DNA of 64,000 nucleotides from JAKIWV01 sp963773945 (GTDB lineage: Archaea > Thermoplasmatota > Thermoplasmata > Lutacidiplasmatales > UBA184). The stretch spans positions 248,001-312,000 of the forward strand of contig CAVZDD010000004.1 of the NCBI GenBank assembly GCA_963773945.1. The letters run 5' to 3'. The position numbers were made by a program, and so were the translations under genes. Position 1 is the first letter of the stretch, and every line of letters begins with the position of its first letter. The notes under the pieces were generated by a model, which was not told where the DNA came from, made no database searches, and worked only from the letters and a program-made list of their open reading frames with translations. This document shows, piece by piece, positions 8,132-15,516 of the stretch.

Positions 8132-9393
8132 TCTTGTTCCTTCTCCTGTTTTCTCCTTCGATTCGGTGGCGAGTCAAGGGTGGGTCCCACCCGCACGGTC
8201 CCCCGCGAATTCGTTCGCGGGGTCCTCGCGCGGAGGACGTGTCCCACCGACGTCCCTTCGGCTGCGAGTCGGGCGCCAGGTGCTTTCGCGGAGGAAACAA
8301 CCGTGCTGCGGTCGAGTCCCACTTCCGCGATGTCCTGCGCGTACGACACGGTCCGGTCGATCGATTGGAGAATCAAGCCGAGGGGCACGGCGGCGAGGGC
8401 CGACATGCCGTTCGTCCCGCCCCGAGTAAAGAGGCTCTCGGTCAACGTGGTGTAGGTGGCATGCAATGCCTCCCCGACATCGATGACATCGTTGGCATGT
8501 CCCGCATCTCGTTCTTCGGATGCCACACGGAAGGCCGCGCGCAGTTGATCAAGGACCTGCCCATGGAATTCAGAGAGGAGGCGCGCGAGTCGCTCGGGAG
8601 GGGAGGTCTCCGCCCAACGAAAGCCCTGCTCCGCGATCTGCACTGCGTGGTCCCCAATTCTTTCGAGCGACCGGACGAGCACGAGCGTCTGCAGCGGTCG
8701 GTCCACGGGCAGTTCGGTCTCGGTCCCGGGGACGGCGTAGGCGAGTCGGAGGGCCAGGATACGTTCGATCAGCCACGCGTGACGGTCAACCTCATCGTCC
8801 CGGTGTTCCCAGCGAACGCCTCGCCACCGATCGGGCTCCGACCAAGTACGAGCCGCTTCCTGCTGCAAGGCGAGGACAATCTGAAACATCCGGCGGAGCA
8901 GGGCGGCGACGTCGAGCTCCGCGCCCCGCGACACATCCCGCAAGATGAGCACCCCCCGATCTTCGGAGACAATCTCCGGCTGGAGGGTTCGGCGAGCGAA
9001 GGTCTTGGCGACGGCCACCGTCTCGGGGCTGATGCCGCCCGTTTCGTGGATGACGAACTCGCGGGCGCCCGCCAAGTACGCCGCCACGAGATCCCGGAAG
9101 ATGTGTTCCCGGGAACGATCCGGTTGAACGAACACGTCCACCGAGGCATGGGCCGCGGTCGGGTCACGATCCTGAATGAGCAACGAGCCATCCGCCAGCG
9201 CGCGGAGGAACACCGTGCTGCCCACGGCCAAGTTCCGGGTGCCGACCCACTCCCGAGGAAGTGAAACACCGATCGTCACGGTTCCCATGCGCTGCAGTCG
9301 CCGGGCGAGATTCGTCCGATCGTCTTCTTCGGCGAGAGCCGAGGGGGTCCACGGGCCACTCCCCCTCGATCGCGTGCTGCCAGTGCCATCCAT
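8128..9393 (-). CDS. AbrB-PhoU fusion, phosphate regulator
   Basis: 421 residues from the ATG at 9393. Residues about 25-75 (RRLQRMGTVTIGVSLPREWV, then GSTVFLRALADGSLLIQD) match a SpoVT/AbrB swapped-hairpin DNA-binding domain. The rest is a degenerate PhoU-like helical domain with VLVRSLERIGDHAVQIAEQG near 235-255. The architecture is known in archaea and is thought to regulate phosphate uptake genes. The frame stays open upstream of 9393, but that part looks non-coding and a TATA box lies 21-32 bases ahead of this ATG, which supports a leaderless start here. It is the first gene of the pst operon. Confidence 0.85.
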   Translation of the reverse strand: MDGTGSTRSRGSGPWTPSALAEEDDRTNLARRLQRMGTVTIGVSLPREWVGTRNLAVGSTVFLRALADGSLLIQDRDPTAAHASVDVFVQPDRSREHIFRDLVAAYLAGAREFVIHETGGISPETVAVAKTFARRTLQPEIVSEDRGVLILRDVSRGAELDVAALLRRMFQIVLALQQEAARTWSEPDRWRGVRWEHRDDEVDRHAWLIERILALRLAYAVPGTETELPVDRPLQTLVLVRSLERIGDHAVQIAEQGFRWAETSPPERLARLLSEFHGQVLDQLRAAFRVASEERDAGHANDVIDVGEALHATYTTLTESLFTRGGTNGMSALAAVPLGLILQSIDRTVSYAQDIAEVGLDRSTVVSSAKAPGARLAAEGTSVGHVLRARTPRTNSRGTVRVGPTLDSPPNRRRKQEKEQE

Positions 9394-9413
9394 CTCAGTG
9401 AGTGGACGTGACT

Positions 9414-9425
9414 TGAATATATGTA
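9414..9425 (-). promoter_or_regulatory. TATA box of the phosphate operon
   Basis: On the minus strand it reads TACATATATTCA, a good archaeal TATA element in an AT-rich island. It ends about 21 bases before the ATG at 9393, which predicts a leaderless or nearly leaderless transcript for the regulator-pst operon. A second AT stretch at 9450-9457 could be an alternative. Confidence 0.6.
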
Positions 9426-9620
9426 GAGAATGAGTATAGAATATAGTCGCATATATTGGGCTCTGCTTGACAGTGGTTGACACGTAGAGTCTATGGAGGC
9501 CGCTGAACGAGCGGACGTCGCGGCGTGGTGTCTCCAGTCGAGCCCCGATTTGCCGTGGCGAGGGCCGTCGGCGGCTACCGTGGGCTTTTTCTGTACCCGG
9601 ACGGTGGTCGCCCGACCAAT

Positions 9621-10190
9621 ATGCAGACGCTCTCCGCCGCCGACATGGATGGCCTTCGATGGACGCGTAGCGGCGAGGCGCATTCCTACGAGTTGAAGTC
9701 AGGGCCGGACCCCGTTGCGGGCCTTCACTGGGAGAAACCGGCCGAGACTCTCGCAACTGCCGAGGGGATGGGCGTGAAGTGGACGCTGAAACGGAGCGGT
9801 TTCGTCACTCCCCTCGTCACAGTCTATGATACCGACGCGAACAAGGATCTGGCCGTATTGCACGTCCACCTCCGGAGTTGCCTCCTGCAGCTGCCCGGGG
9901 GAGCCACTTATCGCTGGGTGCGAACGGGATTCTGGATCCCAGCGTGGGAGTTCCAGGACTCCACGGGCACCGAGCTCGTGGATTTCGAACCGGTCCGGGA
10001 GGAATCCCGACTCGAAGGCGGGCTCGTGGGCGTGAGCCCCGAGGGGCGGTCCGATCCGAACCTCCTGCTCCTGTTGGTGCTCGGTTGGTACTTCATCGTC
10101 CAGTCGTGGGTCGAGGACGAAGCCGTAGCGGCGTCGCACGCGGTCCTCGACGCGGCCTCGCGGGTAGTGCTCGACCCGGATTCTGGGTGA
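9621..10190 (+). CDS. Conserved protein of unknown function with hydrophobic C-terminal segment
   Basis: 189 residues from the ATG at 9621 (an ATG at 9645 is equally possible). The pattern is regular beta-rich: LRWTRSGEAHSYELK, AGLHWEKP, AEGMGVKWTLKRSGF, GATYRWVRTGFWIPAWEF. It ends in a Leu-rich segment, LLLLLVLGWYFIVQSW (about 147-162), that could be a buried helix or a membrane segment. The shape recalls the LURP-one/scramblase-like beta fold with a central helix, but that is only an impression. It is transcribed divergently from the phosphate operon and 52 bases before fhs. I do not recognise a function. Confidence 0.65.
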   Translation: MQTLSAADMDGLRWTRSGEAHSYELKSGPDPVAGLHWEKPAETLATAEGMGVKWTLKRSGFVTPLVTVYDTDANKDLAVLHVHLRSCLLQLPGGATYRWVRTGFWIPAWEFQDSTGTELVDFEPVREESRLEGGLVGVSPEGRSDPNLLLLLVLGWYFIVQSWVEDEAVAASHAVLDAASRVVLDPDSG

Positions 10191-10242
10191 GGCTCACGCG
10201 CGACCGGTCTCCCAGGTTTACCCGACGGAGGCGGACCGAATA

Positions 10243-11877
10243 ATGCAGCCCATCAACGAGGTGGCCGCCGAGCTCGGATTGTCCCCCTCGGAACTTCGAC
10301 CCTACCGGGGCGAGGCGCTGAAAATTCCGGTAGCATTGATTCGATCCCTCGTCCAAGGGTCGCAACGCGGCAAGATCGTGCTCGTTACGGCGATGACCCC
10401 GACCAAACACGGCGAGGGCAAGACCGTTACCTCGATCGCGCTCGCGATGGCGCTCCGCCGGGCAGGACATCGAGCGGTGGTCTGCCTGCGACAACCCTCG
10501 CTCGGACCGGTCTTCGGAATCAAGGGGGGAGCGGCGGGCGGAGGCGAGGCGACCGTCGAGCCGGCGGACACCATCAACCTCGGCCTAACGGGAGACTTGG
10601 ACGCGGTCGCCGCGGCGCACAATCTGATTGCCGCCGTGTTCGAGAATCACCTGTTCCAGGGAAATCCGCTCGGGATTGACGGGGGGATCCGGCTGTGGCC
10701 CCGCACACTGGACGTCGAGGACCGCGCGCTCCGTCAGGTCGTAACGAGCGCTCAGGGGGGGCCGCGCGAGCCGCCGCAGAAAGGGACGTTCGTCATCGCG
10801 GCCGCGTCGGAGATTACGGCGGTAGTGGGATTAGCGCAGGATTACACCGACCTCCGCGAGCGGATCGGTCGGATTCTCCTCGGATTCCGGAAGACCGGCG
10901 AGCCGGTGCGGGTTCGGGACGTCCAAGCCACGGGGTCGGCCTGTGCTCTCCTACGAAATGCACTGGAGCCCAACCTTCTCCAAGCCCGGGACGGAACGCC
11001 CGCGCTCATCCATGGCGGTCCGTTCGCCAACATCGCCCACGGCACCTGCAGCCGATTGTCGATCGAATTGGCCCAGTCCACGGCCGAGTACTGCGTGGTC
11101 GAGGCCGGATTTGCGACGGACCTCGGCGCGGAGAAGTTCGTCGATATCGTGTGTCGACTCGCCGGGCTCGATGTGGCCGGAGCGGTGCTCGTCGCGACGC
11201 TTCGAGGTCTCCGATACCACGGCGGGGTCCCGGATGAAGACGATGCGAAGCCCGACCCCGCAGCCGTCGGTCGGGGCTTGGCGAATCTGGAACAGCACGT
11301 CGGGAACCTGCGGACGCTGGGCATCGAGCCCGTGGTCGTGGCGAACCGGTTCCCGGGCGACACGGAAGAGGAGCTGACCCTCCTCCAGCAGTTCTGCCAG
11401 GAACGGAATCTCGCGTACGCGGAATCGACCGCATTTGTCGACGGCGCTCCCGGCGCTGCGACGCTTGCGGCTCGGGTCATTGAGGTATGCGCTCGCGGAG
11501 GCCACTGCCGGCCGCTCTACCCGCCGGAGACGCCCCTGGAAGAGGCCCTCCTCCAGATCGTCCAGCGCATCTACGGCGGCGCCGGAGTCACGATCTCCCC
11601 CGAAGCGACGGCGACGCTGGCAACGCTGCGACGGATCGGCGAAACGGAGGGTCCCCTCTGCGTGGCGAAGACCCCGCTCTCCCTTTCCGACAACCCGACG
11701 GTACGAGGCCGGCCCACGGGCTTCACCCCCACCGTGCATCGATTCACTCGGTCCGCCGGCGCCGGCTTCACCGTGGCCTATCTCGGGGAGATCCAGACGA
11801 TGCCGGGCCTGCCCCGACGTCCGCTCGCGGAGCAGATCGACCTGACGCCCGAGGGCCGGGTGGTCGGCCTTCTTTGA
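10243..11877 (+). CDS. fhs: Formate-tetrahydrofolate ligase
   Basis: 544 residues, close to the usual 550-560. It makes 10-formyl-tetrahydrofolate from formate, ATP and tetrahydrofolate. The ATP site is visible as TPTKHGEGKTVTSIALAMAL (from about residue 50), followed by LRQPSLGPVFGIKGGAAGGG, a hallmark of the family. The distal segments VCRLAGLDVAGAVLVATLRG and the C-terminal GFTVAYLGEIQTMPGLP are also typical. It implies that free tetrahydrofolate is the C1 carrier here. A perfect hairpin begins right after the stop codon. Confidence 0.95.
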   Translation: MQPINEVAAELGLSPSELRPYRGEALKIPVALIRSLVQGSQRGKIVLVTAMTPTKHGEGKTVTSIALAMALRRAGHRAVVCLRQPSLGPVFGIKGGAAGGGEATVEPADTINLGLTGDLDAVAAAHNLIAAVFENHLFQGNPLGIDGGIRLWPRTLDVEDRALRQVVTSAQGGPREPPQKGTFVIAAASEITAVVGLAQDYTDLRERIGRILLGFRKTGEPVRVRDVQATGSACALLRNALEPNLLQARDGTPALIHGGPFANIAHGTCSRLSIELAQSTAEYCVVEAGFATDLGAEKFVDIVCRLAGLDVAGAVLVATLRGLRYHGGVPDEDDAKPDPAAVGRGLANLEQHVGNLRTLGIEPVVVANRFPGDTEEELTLLQQFCQERNLAYAESTAFVDGAPGAATLAARVIEVCARGGHCRPLYPPETPLEEALLQIVQRIYGGAGVTISPEATATLATLRRIGETEGPLCVAKTPLSLSDNPTVRGRPTGFTPTVHRFTRSAGAGFTVAYLGEIQTMPGLPRRPLAEQIDLTPEGRVVGLL

Positions 11878-11894
11878 GACTCCTTCGTGGAGTC
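11878..11894 (+). terminator. Hairpin directly after fhs
   Basis: GACTCC, loop TTCGT, GGAGTC: a perfect six-pair stem starting at the base after the fhs stop codon. A TTCTTT run follows about 12 bases later. It may help end the fhs transcript or stabilise its 3' end. There is no long T tract, so the terminator call is tentative. Confidence 0.45.
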
Positions 11895-12015
11895 CGGGCG
11901 GGAATTCTTTCCCCGGCCCTCGGTGCCGGGCCTCCCCTTGCCCACCGGCTGCGACAGCGAGTAGGTCGAGACCCGACGCTCGTTGAGTTTAGTCCCGGAG
12001 CAGAAATACTCCGCA

Positions 12016-12029
12016 TCAACCGCGGTTGA
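12016..12029. repeat. Perfect 14-base palindrome between convergent genes
   Basis: TCAACCGCGGTTGA reads the same on both strands. It lies between the 3' ends of fhs and the DoxX-like gene, next to a second hairpin at 12030-12044. Its place between convergent genes fits a bidirectional transcript-end structure better than an operator. Confidence 0.4.
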
Positions 12030-12044
12030 CCCCGGGCGCCGGGG
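12030..12044 (-). terminator. GC hairpin after the DoxX-like gene
   Basis: CCCCGG, loop GCG, CCGGGG: a perfect six-pair stem two bases beyond the DoxX-like stop codon on the minus strand. With the palindrome at 12016-12029 it makes a compact double structure separating two convergent genes. It is a candidate transcript end. Confidence 0.4.
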
Positions 12045-12046
12045 CG

Positions 12047-12651
12047 CTACATCCCCGGATGACCCTGGTCCACGGGAAGGAACTCCCGGTCTTCCGGCGG
12101 AACGAGCTTCTGGAACTCCGCCAAGGCCCCCCAGCGGGGCCAACGCTCCTCGATGTAGAAGTCCAGGCTCCAGCGGCTGGGCCCGAACCCCGCGTTCAGG
12201 GTGATCAGCGCCAGGAAGAGGATGGCGTAGACGACCCCGGTACCGATATCGGTGGCGCCGGGCCCGTACGGTCCCCCGAACCCCTCGGGCACCGCCCAGA
12301 TGAGCAGGCTCAGCAGTACCCCCCTACGTAGGCGATCTTCCTCAAGAAACCGAAGAGCAAACAGAATGCGAGGGCGAGCTCGAGGGTCCCCGTGGTGTAT
12401 ACCCAGAACGCTGCGTGGGAGGCCGTCTGGGCGCTCCAGAACGAGAACCACGGGGCCAACCAGGCCGGCTGTCCTTGTCCGGCGGTCGTCACCATGCCCG
12501 GAAATTGGGCCACGAGGCCGGGCGCAAACTTGAGGGCGCCATCGATGAGCCAGACGAGGCCAAAGACCACGCGAAAGCCGGTCTTGAGCGCCTCGGAGTG
12601 CTGGACCAGCCAGCCCTGCTCCACCTGCCGCTTGCGCACGAGTTCGACCAT
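12047..12651 (-). CDS. DoxX-like membrane protein (frameshifted)
   Basis: About 201 residues when repaired. The N-terminal part holds GFRVVFGLVWLIDGALKF and TLELALAFCLLFGFLRKIAYVGG, the first helices of a DoxX/DoxD-type four-helix membrane protein. The frame then breaks at a run of six C (12319-12324). Adding one base joins it to VLLSLLIWAVPEGFG and GTGVVYAILFLALITLN, which completes the fold. The start chosen is the ATG at 12651 (Met before VELVRKRQ); a TTG at 12702 would overlap the response-regulator stop by four bases. DoxX relatives take part in sulfur or quinone-linked redox, but the substrate here is unknown. It is downstream of the two-component genes on the same strand. Confidence 0.7.
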
Positions 12652-12698
12652 CTTCGGTTCGAAGGGAACCACCGTACCGAGCGTATTAGCGGCGGGGG

Positions 12699-13790
12699 TC
12701 AACCGCTCTTGACACGGCGAGCTCCGGCGGTCGCCGGAGGGGGCGATGCCGGCTCGGGGGCAGGTGTTTGGTAGACGAACGTCCGCGAACCCTTGCCCGC
12801 GGCCACGTCCTCCATCTCGTGGAGAATCGCCACGGCGCTCTGTCCCTTTGGGGTCAGGCGGTACTGTTCGTTCGTGTGGGCGATGAGCCCCTCGTCGACC
12901 AAGCGGTGCATGTGAAACGACAGTTTGGGGGAATCATCCAGCTCCGCTGCATGCATGGCTTCGCTGAAGCTGGCCGACCCTTCGGCCAGCCGGAAGAGGA
13001 CGCGTCGTCGGATCGGGCTCGAGAGCGCCTCGAGGGCGGCCTGCACCGCGGGAGCGGTAACAGCCGTGCGCAGCGCTTCCGCCTGGGCCTTGGAGATGTG
13101 CGAGGGGTCAAGGCTGATCGCGAAGGGGCCCCCGCCCTCCAGTCGCCGCCGAAGCTGCTGCAGTATCTGGACGATATCCTCGAGACGATGGTTCGCCAGC
13201 ATCCGGTCGATTCCGGCCACAACGAGCCCACCTCCGGGATTCGCTCGGAGGAATTGATCGAGGGCGTGAGGAAGGTCGGAGGGGCTCGTCCCGTCGAAGG
13301 CGAGGAACTCGAGACTTTCGCCCCGCGGCGCCGGGGGAATGTCGGCGTAGAGGATACGGACCTTACGGCGCCGAGCCAGGTCGCGGGCCAGCTCGAGCGC
13401 GGTCCCGGTGGGAAGATGGGCATCTTGGAAGGTGCGCTGTTCCTCGATCAGGCGCAAGACCTGCTGCAGTTGGACGGTGCGGAACGGCTTCGCGATGTAG
13501 TCGAACGCTCCGCTCTTCATCGCCTCCACGGCGGTGGTGACGGTCGCGAAGCCGGTAACCATCACCGCGAAAATGCCGGGCCACCGTCGTCGGACCTCGG
13601 CGAGGAGCTCGAGCCCGCTTTGCCGGGGCATTTTGAGGTCGGTGAACAGCACATCGACGCTCTCCGTCTCGAGGATCTCAAGGGCGCGCCGGACGGAAGG
13701 GGCGGTGAAGGTGGTGTGCCCCTCATCGGACAGGAAGGTGGTCAGTTCTTCCCGGAACAGGGGATCGTCGTCGACCACGAGGATGCGCAT
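12699..13790 (-). CDS. Response regulator, REC-DUF835-winged helix
   Basis: 363 residues. The receiver domain (1-120) has the acidic pocket DDD at 7-9, phosphoacceptor Asp51 (LFTDLKMP) and Lys101 (AKPF). Residues about 128-245 match the archaeal DUF835 domain, with GGGLVVAGIDRMLANHRLED and PFAISLDPSHISKAQAEAL. Residues about 250-325 are an ArsR-like winged helix (LEALSSPIRRRVLFRLAEG, then LSFHMHRLVDEGLI). It is therefore a DNA-binding output regulator. The ATG at 13790 was chosen because it opens directly into the receiver. It overlaps the kinase gene by 68 bases. Confidence 0.88.
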   Translation of the reverse strand: MRILVVDDDPLFREELTTFLSDEGHTTFTAPSVRRALEILETESVDVLFTDLKMPRQSGLELLAEVRRRWPGIFAVMVTGFATVTTAVEAMKSGAFDYIAKPFRTVQLQQVLRLIEEQRTFQDAHLPTGTALELARDLARRRKVRILYADIPPAPRGESLEFLAFDGTSPSDLPHALDQFLRANPGGGLVVAGIDRMLANHRLEDIVQILQQLRRRLEGGGPFAISLDPSHISKAQAEALRTAVTAPAVQAALEALSSPIRRRVLFRLAEGSASFSEAMHAAELDDSPKLSFHMHRLVDEGLIAHTNEQYRLTPKGQSAVAILHEMEDVAAGKGSRTFVYQTPAPEPASPPPATAGARRVKSG

Positions 13791-15303
13791 CACTGGGGGA
13801 TGCCACTCTCGATTTAACTCTGGGCGGTCGGTCCTCCGACGCCGCACCTGCGGCCGGCACCATCGGTCGGGTCCCGGCCGTCGGCGAGACCAGCGGCAAT
13901 AGGATCGTGAAAGTGGTCCCGCGACCCAGGAGCGTCTGGACCGAGAGCGTTCCCCCGTGGCTCGTCACGATGCCGTGACAGATCGCGAGGCCCAGGCCGG
14001 TCCCCTTGCCGTCGGTCTTGGTCGTGAAGAACGGCTCGAAGATGTGGGGGAGGACCGCATCCTCGATCCCGGGTCCGGTGTCCGTGATGGCCACCTCGAC
14101 CCACTCGCCCTCGTGACGGCTGGCGATCCGGATCTGCCCGTGGTCGTCCATGGCATCGTAGGCATTGTTGAGGAGGTTCACGAGGACCTGGAGGATCTGG
14201 ATCCGGTTGACCGGGAGGCGGAGCTCGGGGCTGGCCGAGGAGGCCACCACTTTGACGTCCGGAGACCGCTTCCCCCGCACGAATTGGATGGCCTCTGCGA
14301 TGAGCGGGGTCAACTCGACCAGCTCGGTATCGGCGGGGTGGTATCGCCCGAAGTCGAGCAGCCCGGCGACGACGCGGGAGGCCACGTCCACCTGGCCGAT
14401 GACCGCTTCCGCGCGCGAGGTGACCCAGGAGGAGGGGGCGCGTCGCTGGAGCGATTCGGCGATGAGCATGATGTTCGCCAGCGGGGTATTCAGTTCGTGA
14501 GCAACTCCCGCGGCGAGTTGGCCGAGGGAGGCGAGGCGTTCCGCCCGAATGCTTTGGAGTTGGAGCAGTTTGAGTTCGGTGAGGTCGGTCGCGACCCCGA
14601 CGAAATACGCTAACTCCCCTTGCGCGTTCCGCAACGCGCTCACCTCGAGTACAACGGGGTGTTCCCGGCCATTTCGGTCCAGGTTGATGATTTCGCCGGC
14701 CCAATCTCCGCGGGCCGGGTCAACGAGGGCCGCCCACATGTCAGTGAAGACCTGGCGGGGCGTCTTGGGACTCGAGATCAACCGGGGGCGCTGCCCCACC
14801 AGCTCCTCTCGGCGATATCCATAGATTCGTTCGAAGGCGGGGTTTACGTCGACGTATACCCCGTCGCGGTCCGTGATCTCGATCGCGTTGCTGCTGTGCA
14901 GGAACGCCTGGTAGAACATTGCGGCCCGGCCGGCCTGGTACGGTCCGGCGGTGACGTCGCTGAACACCACCACCACCTCGGCCACCTCGCCGTCCGCGCC
15001 GAAAATGGGGTGAAATTCTACGTCGAGCAGGAACTCCCTTCCGGAACGGCTCCGGTAATGAGTGGCTCGGAGCGAACTGGCGTGGCGCTCTTTCAGGGCG
15101 CGTTCGAGGAGCGGTTGGAGTCCGGCATCGACAAACCCCGCAAGCTCCGACAGGTTCGTGTTCAACAGGCTCGAGCCCTCCCCTAAGGCTTCGATCATCG
15201 CCGCGTTGGCGGACATGAGACGTCCCCGGCGGTCGACCAGGGCAACCCCCATCGGTCGGTCGGGGTCGTTGATGGCGCCCACGAAGCGAGGCACGTCCCT
15301 CAT
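13723..15303 (-). CDS. PAS-PAS sensor histidine kinase
   Basis: 526 residues with no membrane segment, so a cytoplasmic sensor. PAS 1 spans about 10-118 and PAS 2 about 128-243. The dimerisation helix carries the phospho-acceptor His269 in GQLAAGVAHELNTPLAN. The ATPase domain shows the N box VLVNLLNNAYDAM (about 373-385), then ITDTGPGI and GKGTGLGLAICHGI. The last 70 or so residues are basic and disordered-looking and overlap the start of the response regulator. It is clearly the partner of the regulator at 12699-13790. Its signal is not evident. Confidence 0.92.
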   Translation of the reverse strand: MRDVPRFVGAINDPDRPMGVALVDRRGRLMSANAAMIEALGEGSSLLNTNLSELAGFVDAGLQPLLERALKERHASSLRATHYRSRSGREFLLDVEFHPIFGADGEVAEVVVVFSDVTAGPYQAGRAAMFYQAFLHSSNAIEITDRDGVYVDVNPAFERIYGYRREELVGQRPRLISSPKTPRQVFTDMWAALVDPARGDWAGEIINLDRNGREHPVVLEVSALRNAQGELAYFVGVATDLTELKLLQLQSIRAERLASLGQLAAGVAHELNTPLANIMLIAESLQRRAPSSWVTSRAEAVIGQVDVASRVVAGLLDFGRYHPADTELVELTPLIAEAIQFVRGKRSPDVKVVASSASPELRLPVNRIQILQVLVNLLNNAYDAMDDHGQIRIASRHEGEWVEVAITDTGPGIEDAVLPHIFEPFFTTKTDGKGTGLGLAICHGIVTSHGGTLSVQTLLGRGTTFTILLPLVSPTAGTRPMVPAAGAASEDRPPRVKSRVASPSDAHPRGRRRSPVPGRTDHLPVR

Positions 15304-15516
15304 GCGGAAAACTCGTGCGGAGCAATCCAGGGGCCGGTGCCATAAGGCCGGAGTAAAGCAAAACTAACCCCGGAGGCCTTGGGCGCATCCGCGTCTACCG
15401 ATAGCCGGGAGGCATCGTCGCATGCCAGCGTGCCGCAACACGGCCCCGGAAGAAATTGGGATAAGAGCAGGTAGTTTAGCGACCCCTCACTTGGGCCAGC
15501 GGGAGAGGACGAATCG

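Noticed and set aside
9466..9484. TTGACA-like repeats resembling bacterial -35 boxes
   Set aside because: Archaeal promoters use TATA/BRE elements, and no matching -10 box follows.
9394..9756. N-terminal extension of the AbrB-PhoU frame beyond 9393
   Set aside because: The extension is basic and low-complexity, spans the AT-rich promoter, and has no similarity to the family. A TATA box fits the ATG at 9393.
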